Shown: positions 46,131 through 54,909 of the stretch, piece after piece
Layout of the letters: each line of letters opens with the position of its first letter
Numbering within the stretch: position 1 is the first letter of the stretch
Assembly: GCF_001437205.1 (NCBI RefSeq)
Contig: NZ_JQAZ01000001.1
Coordinates: forward strand, 372,001-436,000
Length of the DNA stretch: 64,000 nt
Direction: 5' to 3'
DNA from: Lactobacillus selangorensis
GTDB taxonomy: Bacteria > Bacillota > Bacilli > Lactobacillales > Lactobacillaceae
Made by a program: the position numbers and the translations under genes
Notes under the pieces: model-generated
What the model saw: the letters and a program-made list of their open reading frames with translations, nothing else
What the model was told of the DNA's origin: nothing
Databases searched by the model: none

Positions 46131-47500
46131 GCTTTGCCTCCTGTCAATTTGTCGATCGCAGCAATATATTCATCGCCCCGTTGTTCCATGTTGACGTACT
46201 GATCCCAACTGGCACAGGCCGGCGATAAGACAATCACATCGCCGGGTTCACTGACTTGATAGGCAGCTGGAACAGCTGCACCAGCATTTTTAACGAGCTG
46301 GATATTGGTAATACCGGCTTCTACAGCTGTTTGCTTCAATTTTTCAGCCGTTTCGCCCCACAGCACAACCGCTTTGACATGTTTCTTCATCGGTGCCACC
46401 AGCGAATCAAAACTAATGTGCCGATCTAGTCCGCCAGCCAGCAGGATTTCTGGCTGGTTGAATGCATTCATTGCTACAATCGTTGATTCGTTATTTGTCG
46501 ATTTGGAATCATTGTAGAATTTGCGACCTTGGTATTCCGTTACAAACTGCAAACGATGTTTAACGCCGCTGAAAGAAGTCAAAACGGCTTTGATTGCGTC
46601 ATTCGTCTGCCCACCTAATTTAGCCACTGACAATGCAGCTAAGGCATCATCGATATTCTGCGGACCGGGAACCCGAACATCATCGGCCTTCATAATGGCG
46701 TCACCACGGAAGTAAAGCACACCGTCTTTTTCGTAAGCACCTGTTTCAATCTGATCTGTGCGGGAAAATGGCACTACAGTTGCTTTGGTCCGTTCTGCCA
46801 GCGGCCGTAATTTTTCTTCATCCCAATTCAAAACAAAGTAATCGTCTGCCGTTTGATTTTGGACAATCTTCATTTTGGCGTTGATATAATTTTCCATTGA
46901 ACCATGGAAATCGAGATGAGCGGGATAAATATCCATCAGAACCGCAATATGCGGATGCAGCTGAGTCGTTCCTTCCAACTGGAAACTCGACAATTCGGTA
47001 ACCATAACGTCATCAGGCGTTACTTTCTGAGCAACTTCTGTCGCCGGAATCCCAATGTTGCCCGCTAAATAAGCATGGCCCTTCTTACGGTCTTCATTGA
47101 GCATCATGCCGATCATCGTCGTCGTCGTCGTTTTTCCATTCGTACCCGTAATGCCGACCATTGGTGCTTCGGAGACTTCATAAGCCAATTCTGGTTCGGT
47201 AATAATCGGAATTCCTTTTTCTTGAGCACGCTTGACCATTGGATTATCGTAATGGATGCCAGGATTTTTAACCATCAATTCAAAATTCTCATCGAGTAAT
47301 TCCAAAGGGTGATGGCCGGTAATGACCCGCACGCCTTCGGAAACGAGTTCCTGAGCATCAGCATTATCGTCTAATTTCTTGGCATCATTGACCGTTACGA
47401 GTGCGCCTAATTTGACTAGTAAACGGGCCACATTGACGCCGCTTTTCCCCAAACCTAAGACTAAAACTTTTTTGTTTTCATACGTCTTGATCTTTTTCAC
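46127..47500 (-). CDS. murD: UDP-N-acetylmuramoylalanine-D-glutamate ligase
   Basis: MurD (457 aa) adds D-glutamate to UDP-MurNAc-L-alanine in the cytoplasm. The N-terminal Rossmann domain has [17 protein letters not shown], the ATP loop is [16 protein letters not shown], and the C-terminal ligase domain has [10 protein letters not shown] and [18 protein letters not shown]. The start is GTG at 47500 with GGAG nine bases upstream. It starts 17 bases behind mraY. Confidence 0.98.
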   Translation of the reverse strand: MKKIKTYENKKVLVLGLGKSGVNVARLLVKLGALVTVNDAKKLDDNADAQELVSEGVRVITGHHPLELLDENFELMVKNPGIHYDNPMVKRAQEKGIPIITEPELAYEVSEAPMVGITGTNGKTTTTTMIGMMLNEDRKKGHAYLAGNIGIPATEVAQKVTPDDVMVTELSSFQLEGTTQLHPHIAVLMDIYPAHLDFHGSMENYINAKMKIVQNQTADDYFVLNWDEEKLRPLAERTKATVVPFSRTDQIETGAYEKDGVLYFRGDAIMKADDVRVPGPQNIDDALAALSVAKLGGQTNDAIKAVLTSFSGVKHRLQFVTEYQGRKFYNDSKSTNNESTIVAMNAFNQPEILLAGGLDRHISFDSLVAPMKKHVKAVVLWGETAEKLKQTAVEAGITNIQLVKNAGAAVPAAYQVSEPGDVIVLSPACASWDQYVNMEQRGDEYIAAIDKLTGGKA

Positions 47501-47517
47501 GATTCAATTCTCCAATT

Positions 47518-48483
47518 CTATAAGAAAATCCATAAATAAAGTGCGGAACACACAATTGCAAAAGCCCAGAACGACAAATCGATCTGCCATTCATTCCAGC
47601 CGCTCATTTCAAAAGCATGATGGATCGGTGTCATTTTGAAAATCCGCTTTCCTGTCATGTGGAACCAGCTGACTTGCAGCATGACACTAGCCGTTTCAAT
47701 GACATAAACTAGCCCAATCAGCAGCAGTGAAAACTCACGGTGCAGCAGGATGGAAATAGCTGCCAAAGTCCCGCCCAAGGCAAGCGAACCGACATCGCCC
47801 ATGAAAATCTTAGCCGGTTTGTGGTTGAATAGCAGGAAGCCGATCAACCCGCCGATCACAGCCAAACACACCACTAAAATACCGTCATTTTGTTCATGAG
47901 CCGCAATAATCGCATACGTTGCAAATGAGATGATTCCTAAGCCGGAAACCAGTCCATCGATTCCATCGGTCAAGTTGACGGCGTTTGAAAAACCGATCAG
48001 CCAGAACAACACGAACAAACTATAAATAATCTTGTTGGTAATTGCACCGATTCCGGGAATCATCAGTGTATGCGGCAATTTATCTGCATAGTAGACCCAT
48101 AAGAAAATGATTCCGCCAAGCAGCTGTCCGCTTAGTTTTTGCAACGGTGTCAATCCTTCGTTACGTTTCTTGGCCAATTTGATGAAATCATCTAGGAAGC
48201 CGACGACACCATATAACAGCAAGATAAAGACGGTCAGCAGTAAGTTATGTGTCAGGGTTTGGGTCCAAGCACCGACCCAAAAACTGGTAATAGCGATTGC
48301 CAGAATAAAGACAACGCCGCCCATGGTTGGGGTACCGGACTTCTTCTCATGCCATTTGGGCCCTTCCTCACGAATCACTTGGCCTTCCTTTTTCATCCGG
48401 AAATAACCGATGAATAACGGCAGCAGGATGATCGTGATTGCAAAGCTGCTTACAATTGGGATTAACATCTTTCCAATTTCCAT
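47518..48483 (-). CDS. mraY: Phospho-N-acetylmuramoyl-pentapeptide-transferase
   Basis: MraY (321 aa) transfers phospho-MurNAc-pentapeptide to undecaprenyl phosphate to form lipid I. About ten transmembrane segments are visible, with the signatures KSGTPTMGGVVF, NLTDGIDGLVSGL (catalytic aspartates) and PAKIFMGDVGSLALGG. The ATG at 48483 follows AGAGGAG. It keeps the standard dcw order between pbp2B and murD. Confidence 0.98.
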   Translation of the reverse strand: MEIGKMLIPIVSSFAITIILLPLFIGYFRMKKEGQVIREEGPKWHEKKSGTPTMGGVVFILAIAITSFWVGAWTQTLTHNLLLTVFILLLYGVVGFLDDFIKLAKKRNEGLTPLQKLSGQLLGGIIFLWVYYADKLPHTLMIPGIGAITNKIIYSLFVLFWLIGFSNAVNLTDGIDGLVSGLGIISFATYAIIAAHEQNDGILVVCLAVIGGLIGFLLFNHKPAKIFMGDVGSLALGGTLAAISILLHREFSLLLIGLVYVIETASVMLQVSWFHMTGKRIFKMTPIHHAFEMSGWNEWQIDLSFWAFAIVCSALYLWIFL

Positions 48484-48515
48484 TGTTGTGTAAACTCCTC
48501 TTTCTCTCTATGGAT

Positions 48516-50684
48516 TCATTCCTTCAAAGTCACAGTAATCGTTTCTTTTGAATTCAAAACCGACTTCGGCGCCAAACTTTGTTTTGCAACTGTTCCAGAG
48601 CCGCTGAACTTGAATTTCACACCGGTTAAGGTGCCGAGTTCTCGGACATCGGCCTTGCTCCAGCCTTTCATATCCGGCATTGTCATGGCCCCATTCGTCA
48701 GCAGATAAATATGACTCGAACTCGTCAGCTGTTCGCCAGCACGTGGTAATTGCTGGACGACCCGATTGCCAGTCCCGATAGTGGTCGTGGTTAAATCTTG
48801 TTTCTGCATCGTTGTTTGGACACTTGTCACACTCTTGCCCGTCACAGACGGCATCGAGGTGATTGGTTCACTCGTCGAATCGGTCGTCGCATCTGAATCA
48901 TCAGAAGACGATAAGGCCCGTTTCATCATCGGATTGAAGACTTCGGACAGGATTTTTTCAGCCGCTTCGGACATGTTGCCAGGCTGCTTCATCGTAATGT
49001 ACAAAATGTACTTCGGATTTTTAGCCGGCGCCATGCCAGCAACCGAGAAGATGTAATTCGAATCACCGGTCAGATAACCACCCTTCGGATTAGCAATCTG
49101 TGCCGTCCCAGTCTTGACAGCCACTTTATAGCCCGGAATCTTATAGACGCTCCCAGTCCCGTAGCTCTTATAAACAACGTCTTCCATCGCTGATAAGACC
49201 TTCGAAGCAGTCTTCTTGGTAATTGGCTGGCTGACTTCTTGTGGTTTGTAAGTCGTCGTCTTCCCAGTATTTGGGTTGACAATCTTGCTGACAATCTGCG
49301 GTTTCATCATCTTGCCGCCATTTCCAATTGCCGTTAAGCCCTGCACCATCTGCATAGCGGAGACATCGACCCCTTGTCCGAAAGCGGTCAAAGCCTGATC
49401 AAGCGGTTGTTTGTACTGAATCGAGCCACTGACTTCGCCTGGCAAACCAATATTGGTCTTCTTGAGGAAGCCGAATTTTTTCAGATATTCTTTCCAAGTG
49501 GCTTTGCCCATGCCTTGTTCGATTTTAACAAATCCAACGTTGCTTGACCGGGTAAAGGCTTGTGAAATTGGAATTGTGCCCCAACCGGCTGTGTCCCAAT
49601 CATTGACTTTAGTGCCGTCGATTTCAACAGAACCAGACTGATAATAATCGTTGGGATGATATTTGCCGGAATTGATGGCCGCCGACAAACTGAAGACTTT
49701 CATGACGGACCCCGGTTCGTAAGCATCTTCCACTAGCGTATCCCGCCAAACAGTACCAAGCCCAGCTTGCGTTTGAGCATTGAAGGTCGGTCGCTGAGTT
49801 GCTGCTAAGATTTTCCCAGTCTTCGGGTCAATTAGAATGGCGTTCATACTGGCGGGCTGGTACTTGCGATTGACCTTTGACATCAGGCTCTCCAGATAGC
49901 TCTGCAGCCGGGAATCAATCGTCAGGTAAATGTTGGAACCATCCTTCGCCTTAACCGTTTTGCTGGGCCGATTATCCAGTTTGTAGCCGTAAGAATCGAC
50001 CTGTGATTTCTTGTAGCCGTTTTTACCAGCTAAAACAGTATTGTACTGCTTTTCAAGCCCCATTGTCCCGACTAATTTGCCGCTACTCTTGGTGCTCGAA
50101 CTAACTTGCCCAATCAGATGCGAGGCAAAAATGCCATTCGGATACAAACGGGAAGGCGTATTGGTAAAGTAAATTCCCTTTAAATGATGCGCCGTAATGG
50201 CATTCTTAATATCAAGCGTCAGATTTTGGCCGGCACTCCCGAATTCAACTTGAAAGGCATTTTTGTTTTTGGGATTCAAGTACGCCAAGATTTTTTTCTG
50301 TGACAGGGACAGGTATTGACTCAGCACCCGTGCCACTTTTTTCTTGTTTGTCACATACAGCGGCTTATTCGTTGTGCTGACATAATCTTTATCAATCACC
50401 GCATAAATGGAATACGCATTGGCATCTTCCGCAATTGGATTGCCGATGGCATCATAGATTGTTCCCCGCCGGGCCAAGATCGTCGAGTCGTCCGTATATT
50501 TTTGTTTCGAACGTTCGGTCAAATTAACATGGTCCGCCGAGCCGCCGACGACGAGATAAGAAAAACGAAAGACAAAGACTAAAAATACCGCTACCATCAC
50601 TGCTAGAACTGCGATTCCAGTCCGTTGACGATTGCTATGTGCATTTTTAGATTTCATCATTCGTTTTTTTCTTGGCTGCTTCAT
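48516..50684 (-). CDS. pbpB: Septal transpeptidase PBP2B (class B penicillin-binding protein)
   Basis: A 722-aa class B PBP, the septal transpeptidase working with FtsW. It has a basic N-terminus, one membrane anchor (about 23-46), a pedestal domain, and a transpeptidase domain with S326-V-M-K329, S380-S-N382 and K524-T-G526. Two C-terminal PASTA domains (about 612-722; SMPSVTGKSVTSVQTTM and TMPDMKGWSKADVREL) follow a Ser/Thr/Asp linker. The ATG at 50684 overlaps the ftsL stop as ATGA. Confidence 0.97.
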   Translation of the reverse strand: MKQPRKKRMMKSKNAHSNRQRTGIAVLAVMVAVFLVFVFRFSYLVVGGSADHVNLTERSKQKYTDDSTILARRGTIYDAIGNPIAEDANAYSIYAVIDKDYVSTTNKPLYVTNKKKVARVLSQYLSLSQKKILAYLNPKNKNAFQVEFGSAGQNLTLDIKNAITAHHLKGIYFTNTPSRLYPNGIFASHLIGQVSSSTKSSGKLVGTMGLEKQYNTVLAGKNGYKKSQVDSYGYKLDNRPSKTVKAKDGSNIYLTIDSRLQSYLESLMSKVNRKYQPASMNAILIDPKTGKILAATQRPTFNAQTQAGLGTVWRDTLVEDAYEPGSVMKVFSLSAAINSGKYHPNDYYQSGSVEIDGTKVNDWDTAGWGTIPISQAFTRSSNVGFVKIEQGMGKATWKEYLKKFGFLKKTNIGLPGEVSGSIQYKQPLDQALTAFGQGVDVSAMQMVQGLTAIGNGGKMMKPQIVSKIVNPNTGKTTTYKPQEVSQPITKKTASKVLSAMEDVVYKSYGTGSVYKIPGYKVAVKTGTAQIANPKGGYLTGDSNYIFSVAGMAPAKNPKYILYITMKQPGNMSEAAEKILSEVFNPMMKRALSSSDDSDATTDSTSEPITSMPSVTGKSVTSVQTTMQKQDLTTTTIGTGNRVVQQLPRAGEQLTSSSHIYLLTNGAMTMPDMKGWSKADVRELGTLTGVKFKFSGSGTVAKQSLAPKSVLNSKETITVTLKE

Positions 50685-51061
50685 TTAGAGACATTCCTTA
50701 TATTCGATTCGTGGAGCTTCAACCCCTGTTGCTGGGCAATATATTCAAGCCGATCAGCACTGGATAACTCACCAATCTCTTGTTTTAACGTATTATTGCT
50801 GTTTAACGCAGTGGTGCTCTTTTGAGCCACATTTTGCAGATCGCGCTGTGCGGTAGCGATTTGATTTTGAACCGAAACGGTCATCAGCATCATGACCCCG
50901 ACTGCCACACCAATAACAGTCATTAAACATTTTTCAAACGCAGAAACAGCAACATGTTGCGGCTGCCTTTGCGATTGTGTATGTATTTCAGGAACTTCCT
51001 GCTGGCGCTCCTTACGAACGGGCGCCGCATATGAATAATCGCGAGCTGTGTTTTCCGCCAC
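50681..51061 (-). CDS. ftsL: Cell division protein FtsL
   Basis: FtsL (about 126 aa) is a bitopic divisome protein pairing with DivIB and DivIC. It has a Gln/Arg-rich cytoplasmic tail (to about 42), one transmembrane segment (FEKCLMTVIGVAVGVMMLMT), and a periplasm-equivalent coiled coil (ATAQRDLQNVAQKSTTALNS). GTG at 51061 has AAGGAG ten bases upstream; another GTG at 51070 touches that site and is unlikely. It is translationally coupled to pbp2B. Confidence 0.93.
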   Translation of the reverse strand: MAENTARDYSYAAPVRKERQQEVPEIHTQSQRQPQHVAVSAFEKCLMTVIGVAVGVMMLMTVSVQNQIATAQRDLQNVAQKSTTALNSNNTLKQEIGELSSADRLEYIAQQQGLKLHESNIRNVSK

Positions 51062-51076
51062 AGTTTTCACACTCCT

Positions 51077-52024
51077 TTACTTTTGATTCACTTTCTCTGC
51101 AATGCGTAACCGCGCACTGTGCGCACGGTGATTCTTTTCTGTTTCCGTCTCAGACGGTAAAATCGGTTTTTTAGTGATAATTTTTAATTCTGGCAATTGG
51201 TCTTTCGGAATTACCGGCAAGCCCTGCGGCACATCCGGCATCGAAGCATGTTCTTTAAAAATATGCTTTGTAATTCGATCTTCCTGCGGCTGGAATGTGA
51301 TCACACTGATTCGTCCGCCGAGCTTCAGCAAATCGATTGCTTCTTCCAAAGAATCTTCGATTGCCCCCAATTCATCATTCACGGCAATGCGAACTGCTTG
51401 GAAAACGCGTTTTGCTGGAAAGCCGCCAGTCCGCCGAGCTGCGGCTGGAATGGCACTCTTAACGAGTGCTGCCAGCTGCGTTGTCGTTTCAATTGGGGCT
51501 TTCGCCCGCTCACGTTCAATTTTGCGTGCAATCGGTTTGGCAAATTTTTCATCACTATAACGATAAAAAATCCGGACCAAATCTTGGTAGGACCATTTAT
51601 TGACCACCTCATAAGCAGTCAATTCCTGTTCCTGATTCATGCGCATATCGAGCGGCGCTTCAAAGCGGTAACTGAACCCTCGACTAGCATCGTCAAACTG
51701 CGGAGAAGAAACTCCTAAGTCATACAAAATGCCATCCAATGCTGTTACGCCCTGCTGTGCCAAGGCCGCCTTCAAATTGCGAAAATTATCATGAATCAGT
51801 GTGACGGTGCCCGCTGCAATTTCCGGCTGCAGACGCTGCGCACTTGAATCAATCGCCTTTTGGTCCTGATCGAAAGAATAGAGATGGCCCGTCGTCAGCT
51901 GTTTCGCCAAATATTCGCTATGACCGCCGAGTCCCAGCGTGGCATCAACGTAGATCCCATCCGGTTTCACATTCAATCCATCGACCGTTTCTGCTAATAA
52001 AACCGTTTCGTGTGTATAAGCCAT
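51077..52024 (-). CDS. rsmH: 16S rRNA (cytosine(1402)-N(4))-methyltransferase RsmH (MraW)
   Basis: RsmH (315 aa) methylates N4 of C1402 in 16S rRNA. It starts [17 protein letters not shown] and shows the SAM site [28 protein letters not shown] and [14 protein letters not shown]. The frame is open far upstream across mraZ, but ATG 52024 (with AAGGA before GAGGGG) gives the standard N-terminus. It is the second gene of the dcw operon, 19 bases after mraZ. Confidence 0.97.
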   Translation of the reverse strand: MAYTHETVLLAETVDGLNVKPDGIYVDATLGLGGHSEYLAKQLTTGHLYSFDQDQKAIDSSAQRLQPEIAAGTVTLIHDNFRNLKAALAQQGVTALDGILYDLGVSSPQFDDASRGFSYRFEAPLDMRMNQEQELTAYEVVNKWSYQDLVRIFYRYSDEKFAKPIARKIERERAKAPIETTTQLAALVKSAIPAAARRTGGFPAKRVFQAVRIAVNDELGAIEDSLEEAIDLLKLGGRISVITFQPQEDRITKHIFKEHASMPDVPQGLPVIPKDQLPELKIITKKPILPSETETEKNHRAHSARLRIAEKVNQK

Positions 52025-52043
52025 CCCCTCATCCTTCCTGTGC

Positions 52044-52475
52044 TTAAAAGTCGATGTCAAGCAAATTTTCTGCAATATCATCAAAGTTTTCTGCGGTAGT
52101 CGCAGTAAAGTCATCCCAGCGTGATGCGCTCCAGATCTCAATACGATTCGAAACACCGGCAACGACACACTCTTTTTTAAGTGCGGCGTGTTCACGCAGC
52201 GTTGTCGGAATATTGATTCGTCCCTGTTTATCAAGAGTGCAAGTCGCTGCAGCTGAATAAAAGAAACGGACAAACGCACGTGTATCGCGCTTATTCAGCG
52301 GCAGTTTTTTTAATTGCGCCGCTACGTTCTCCCAAGCAGCCATTGGATAACCGAATAGGCAGCCGTCCATCCCACGAGTCAACACAAACGAAGCGCCTAA
52401 TTCCGTCCTGAATTTGACAGGCATGATTAGTCGTCCTTTTGAATCGATCGAATGATGAAATTCACCCATGAACAT
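52044..52475 (-). CDS. mraZ: Transcriptional regulator MraZ
   Basis: MraZ (143 aa) is the first dcw gene product, an AbrB-like ring-forming DNA-binding protein that controls its own operon. Two repeated SpoVT/AbrB-like halves are seen ([16 protein letters not shown] and [16 protein letters not shown]). The ATG at 52475 follows GAGGTG. A set of three 10-bp-spaced GTGG repeats lies just upstream, fitting MraZ operators known in other bacteria. Confidence 0.97.
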   Translation of the reverse strand: MFMGEFHHSIDSKGRLIMPVKFRTELGASFVLTRGMDGCLFGYPMAAWENVAAQLKKLPLNKRDTRAFVRFFYSAAATCTLDKQGRINIPTTLREHAALKKECVVAGVSNRIEIWSASRWDDFTATTAENFDDIAENLLDIDF

Positions 52476-52503
52476 TGCCTACACCTCGGCCTTCGCTACA
52501 CAA

Positions 52504-52533
52504 AGTTTACCACATTCCCCCACTTTCTACCAC
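52504..52533 (-). promoter_or_regulatory. MraZ operator overlapping the dcw promoter
   Basis: On the minus strand, three GTGG cores at 52533-52530, 52523-52520 and 52513-52510 recur exactly every 10 bp (TTGTGGT, AAGTGGG, ATGTGGT). This matches the AAAGTGG-type repeats bound by MraZ in Mollicutes. The last repeat forms part of an extended -10 TGG-TAAACT (52504-52512), so a bound MraZ would block RNA polymerase. Leader to the mraZ ATG is about 22 bases. Confidence 0.75.
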
Positions 52534-52572
52534 AAGGTTGCTAAAAAAAGGGGTAAATCGTTATAAAAAAAT

Positions 52573-52603
52573 AAAAAAGACACGCGAAAACGCGTATCTT
52601 TTT
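52573..52603 (-). terminator. Terminator after the DUF3397 gene
   Basis: AAAAAGATACGCG and CGCGTGTCTTTTT pair on the minus strand around TTTT, followed by an A/T-rich tract. It insulates DUF3397 from mraZ. Confidence 0.85.
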
Positions 52604-52638
52604 ATTTTTGAACAACTATTTTCGTTATTTTGAAGCGG

Positions 52639-52986
52639 TTACTTGATAAAAGTAAGTACAATCACTAAAATCAGGAGCCATAACACCGTCAAGGCGAAGG
52701 CAAAACGCCATAATTGATGCAAAAACGGCCAAATCAATAGTTCGCCTTCCCGCAAGCCGCGATATAACGTCCAAATGATGGCAAAAATGACGATTACGAT
52801 CGCCAAATAGGCAACAGCCATCCCACCAAAACGAGCCTCGCTCGCCAGCCAGCCGCTGACCCACAAAAACGGCAGCCAGACATCTGCGACCGCGACCGGA
52901 CGAGTTCGTTTGCGGGTGATCCGATGGCAGAACAACCCCAGCAGAAGACCAGCAATCAAAACGGCAACACTCCAGTTCAGCCACAT
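52639..52986 (-). CDS. DUF3397 family membrane protein
   Basis: A 115-aa protein with about four hydrophobic segments, of the DUF3397 family that sits just upstream of mraZ in lactobacilli. Function is unknown. Recognisable parts are FCHRITRKRTRPVAVADVWL and WPFLHQLWRFAFAL. The ATG at 52986 has a weak AAGGGA site. It has its own promoter and terminator, so the link with the dcw operon is positional only. Confidence 0.85.
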   Translation of the reverse strand: MWLNWSVAVLIAGLLLGLFCHRITRKRTRPVAVADVWLPFLWVSGWLASEARFGGMAVAYLAIVIVIFAIIWTLYRGLREGELLIWPFLHQLWRFAFALTVLWLLILVIVLTFIK

Positions 52987-53021
52987 GCAACTCTTTCCCT
53001 TCTGTCGATACTTTTGGTTCT

Positions 53022-53050
53022 ATTGTAATCGTTTTAGACCAGAATAAAAA
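53022..53050 (-). promoter_or_regulatory. Possible promoter of the DUF3397 gene
   Basis: TTTTTA (53045-53050), a 17-bp spacer and TACAAT (53022-53027) on the minus strand, about 36 bases before the ATG. Confidence 0.35.
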
Positions 53051-53060
53051 GGAGACGCTG

Positions 53061-53090
53061 TTGAAGCGTCCCCTACAAAAGTGTTAGACT
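53061..53090 (+). promoter_or_regulatory. Promoter of the DUF4044 gene
   Basis: TTGAAG (53061-53066), an 18-bp spacer and TAGACT (53085-53090), the latter with an extended TG. The start codon is about 30 bases downstream. Confidence 0.5.
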
Positions 53091-53120
53091 ATTAGCAATA
53101 AACACACGGAGGCACGTTCT

Positions 53121-53234
53121 GTGAAGAAAAAACCAAAAAGCACCTTTACAAAAATCACACAAGTTTTTATTTGGATGATGATTATCATCACCGTTGCTGG
53201 CGTCGTTTTAGGCGCAGCGAGTGCCTTCTTCTAA
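53121..53234 (+). CDS. DUF4044-type small membrane protein
   Basis: A 37-aa protein starting at GTG with GGAGG nine bases upstream. It has a basic N-terminus (KKKPKSTFTKITQ) and one hydrophobic segment (VFIWMMIIITVAGVVLG), ending GAASAFF. This is the DUF4044 pattern known from lactobacilli near mraZ. Its function is unknown. It is transcribed divergently from DUF3397 and has its own promoter and terminator, which supports a real gene despite its size. Confidence 0.8.
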   Translation: MKKKPKSTFTKITQVFIWMMIIITVAGVVLGAASAFF

Positions 53235-53246
53235 AACAAGGCAGTT

Positions 53247-53280
53247 AAAAAGAGTGCGGCGCAACGCCGCACTCTTTTTT
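53247..53280. terminator. Bidirectional terminator between DUF4044 and thiT
   Basis: AAAAAGAGTGCGGCG and CGCCGCACTCTTTTT form a 15-bp perfect stem around CAA, with U-tracts for both directions. Confidence 0.93.
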
Positions 53281-53285
53281 GATGG

Positions 53286-53882
53286 TTAAATTGCCGCTAC
53301 ATTCTGGGTATCTTTAGGCATAAACAGCTGCGGCATCGTCACCACTAAGGCGACAACAATCACAGCGGTCATGATGAAACCGACGATTGCACTGCCGCCA
53401 TTGATCGTGAGCGAATACAGCCACGCATTCATCCCTTTTGGTGCATATGAACCCCAGTAGATCGCACCGGCCAGAAAATGAAAGAAATATTTGACGATCA
53501 CGGCTAAAAAGGCGCCCCAAATACTATATCCGACCATTTTCCGATGATCATGCGCCTGAATGGCTCGATGCAGACCCGGCATGGCCAGACCAGCACAGCC
53601 GACCGCTGCAAAGGCAATTGGATATTCAATAAAGCCTTGCAGCGGATTTAAGACGCCACCGGTACTAAAACCACGCAGCACTAAATCTAGGATGCCCCAG
53701 ATCAAACCACTGAGTAATGCGGGCCGGAAACCCCGCCGCAATGCGTATAACGTCAATGGCACCAGCCCCAATGACACCTCGATTGCCGACGGTCCAACGG
53801 TGTGCGGCACGTATTCCAGTGCCATTGCCAAAGCCGCAATAATTGCGCCTTCAACCCCAATATGCAATTGTTCTCGATCCAT
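53286..53882 (-). CDS. thiT: Thiamine ECF transporter S-component ThiT
   Basis: ThiT (198 aa) is the thiamine-binding membrane subunit of an energy-coupling factor transporter; the shared EcfA/A'/T module lies elsewhere. Six hydrophobic segments are seen. The family's PSAIEVSLGLVPL, LLSGLIWGILDLVL, QGFIEYPIAFAAVG, and the aromatic binding loop YWGSYAPKGMNAWLYSL are present. The ATG at 53882 follows AAAGGAGGAG. The TPP riboswitch upstream independently supports the assignment. Confidence 0.95.
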   Translation of the reverse strand: MDREQLHIGVEGAIIAALAMALEYVPHTVGPSAIEVSLGLVPLTLYALRRGFRPALLSGLIWGILDLVLRGFSTGGVLNPLQGFIEYPIAFAAVGCAGLAMPGLHRAIQAHDHRKMVGYSIWGAFLAVIVKYFFHFLAGAIYWGSYAPKGMNAWLYSLTINGGSAIVGFIMTAVIVVALVVTMPQLFMPKDTQNVAAI

Positions 53883-53888
53883 ACAAAA

Positions 53889-54031
53889 ACTCCTCCTTTA
53901 TGATTTTGAAAAAACCGACCACAAAGAAGGAGTATAAAAACTCCATCACAATTCCTACGCTCGTATTAACGAACAGGTTCGAAGGGTCTGATCTTAATCA
54001 CTCTCAGCACAATGGCTCCCCTTTGTGATGG
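53889..54031 (-). ncRNA. TPP riboswitch controlling translation of thiT
   Basis: On the minus strand, all thi-box blocks are present: GGGGAGCC, GCTGAGAG, GACCCTTCGAACCTG and TAATACGAGCGTAGGAA. P1 is closed by CCATCACA and TGTGATGG (54031-53943). Downstream, ACTCCTTCTTT (53933-53923) can pair with the Shine-Dalgarno region AAAGGAGGAGT (53899-53889) with a single G-U, hiding it. The same ACTCC can instead pair with GGAGT at 53944-53940. This indicates translational control. No U-tract terminator is present. Confidence 0.93.
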
Positions 54032-54052
54032 CTATTCAATTAGGATAGTTTA

Positions 54053-54081
54053 AGCATACAAACTTTTGGGAACACTGTCAA
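54053..54081 (-). promoter_or_regulatory. Promoter of thiT
   Basis: Consensus TTGACA (54076-54081), a 17-bp spacer and TATGCT (54053-54058) on the minus strand, about 20 bases upstream of the TPP aptamer. Confidence 0.75.
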
Positions 54082-54093
54082 TCCATCAGACCA

Positions 54094-54909
54094 TTATGGT
54101 TTAACTGTATCGTCTTCGCCGAACCATTTTTCTGAAATGCGCCGCATCGTCCCGTCGCGATATAACGCCGCAAACGCCTGATTGATCTTCTTTTGCAGCG
54201 TTTTATCCGACTTGCGCATCCCGACTGCAAAATCTTCCGGTTGGAACGGCGTTGCGGTGACCCGATACCGGTCACCGTTCTTCAGATGCGCCAAATAATA
54301 CTTGGCGTACACACTATCGATTAGAAGTCCCTGAATCCGACCAGCCTGTAAATCAAGAAATGCTTCATTAAAGTTGTCATATAAAACTGGCGTCTTTTTA
54401 GCGATCTTATCCTTCAGCAGCTGCGGCTGGGCATCGAGACTTGTCAAACCGGAAGAACTCGTCTGAACGCCTAACGTTTTGCCTTTCATATCATTGACCG
54501 AATCGATGTGCGCTTTCTTGTCGGAAACGAGCACCTGGTGGTTCTGTAAATACGTATCGCTGAACGCCACCTTTTTAGCACGTTCGTGATTAACGGTGTA
54601 CCCATTCCAAATCAAGTCGATCGTCTGATTTTTCAGTTCGGTTTCTTTCATCGACCAGTCGATCGTCTGAAAATCGACTTTAATCCCGTAACGCTTAAAA
54701 ACGGCTCGGGCTAAATCGATATCATAACCGGCCAGCTTGCCGTTTTTCTGGCGAAAGCCCATCGGCACAAAACTGTCATCCATGCCGATCACAACTGTTT
54801 TACGCTGTTTAATCGTCGACCAGGAATCCTGTTTTTGCGAAACACGGGCACAGCCGCTCAGGGCAGTGACAAGCAAAAGGGCCAGAATGATTTTAACGGC
54901 TCTGCGCAT
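54094..54909 (-). CDS. Amino acid ABC transporter, substrate-binding lipoprotein
   Basis: A 271-aa solute-binding protein of the polar amino acid family (SBP_bac_3). A lipoprotein signal peptide with lipobox ALSGC (cysteine about residue 20) will anchor it to the outer membrane face. Family blocks are VVIGMDDSFVPMGFRQKNG, GYDIDLARAVFKRYG and DLIWNGYTVNHERAKKVAFS. The start at 54909 is preferred (GGAGG eight bases upstream); it overlaps the ATPase gene by 17 bases. The T-box with a possible His specifier upstream suggests histidine as substrate. Confidence 0.93.
   Translation of the reverse strand: MRRAVKIILALLLVTALSGCARVSQKQDSWSTIKQRKTVVIGMDDSFVPMGFRQKNGKLAGYDIDLARAVFKRYGIKVDFQTIDWSMKETELKNQTIDLIWNGYTVNHERAKKVAFSDTYLQNHQVLVSDKKAHIDSVNDMKGKTLGVQTSSSGLTSLDAQPQLLKDKIAKKTPVLYDNFNEAFLDLQAGRIQGLLIDSVYAKYYLAHLKNGDRYRVTATPFQPEDFAVGMRKSDKTLQKKINQAFAALYRDGTMRRISEKWFGEDDTVKP

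Noticed and set aside
51077-52279. Long N-terminal extension of rsmH across mraZ
   Set aside because: The extension overlaps mraZ in another frame; the standard rsmH start has its own ribosome binding site.
53947-54031. A small coding gene in the gap between thiT and the ABC lipoprotein
   Set aside because: The gap is explained by the TPP aptamer and its promoter.
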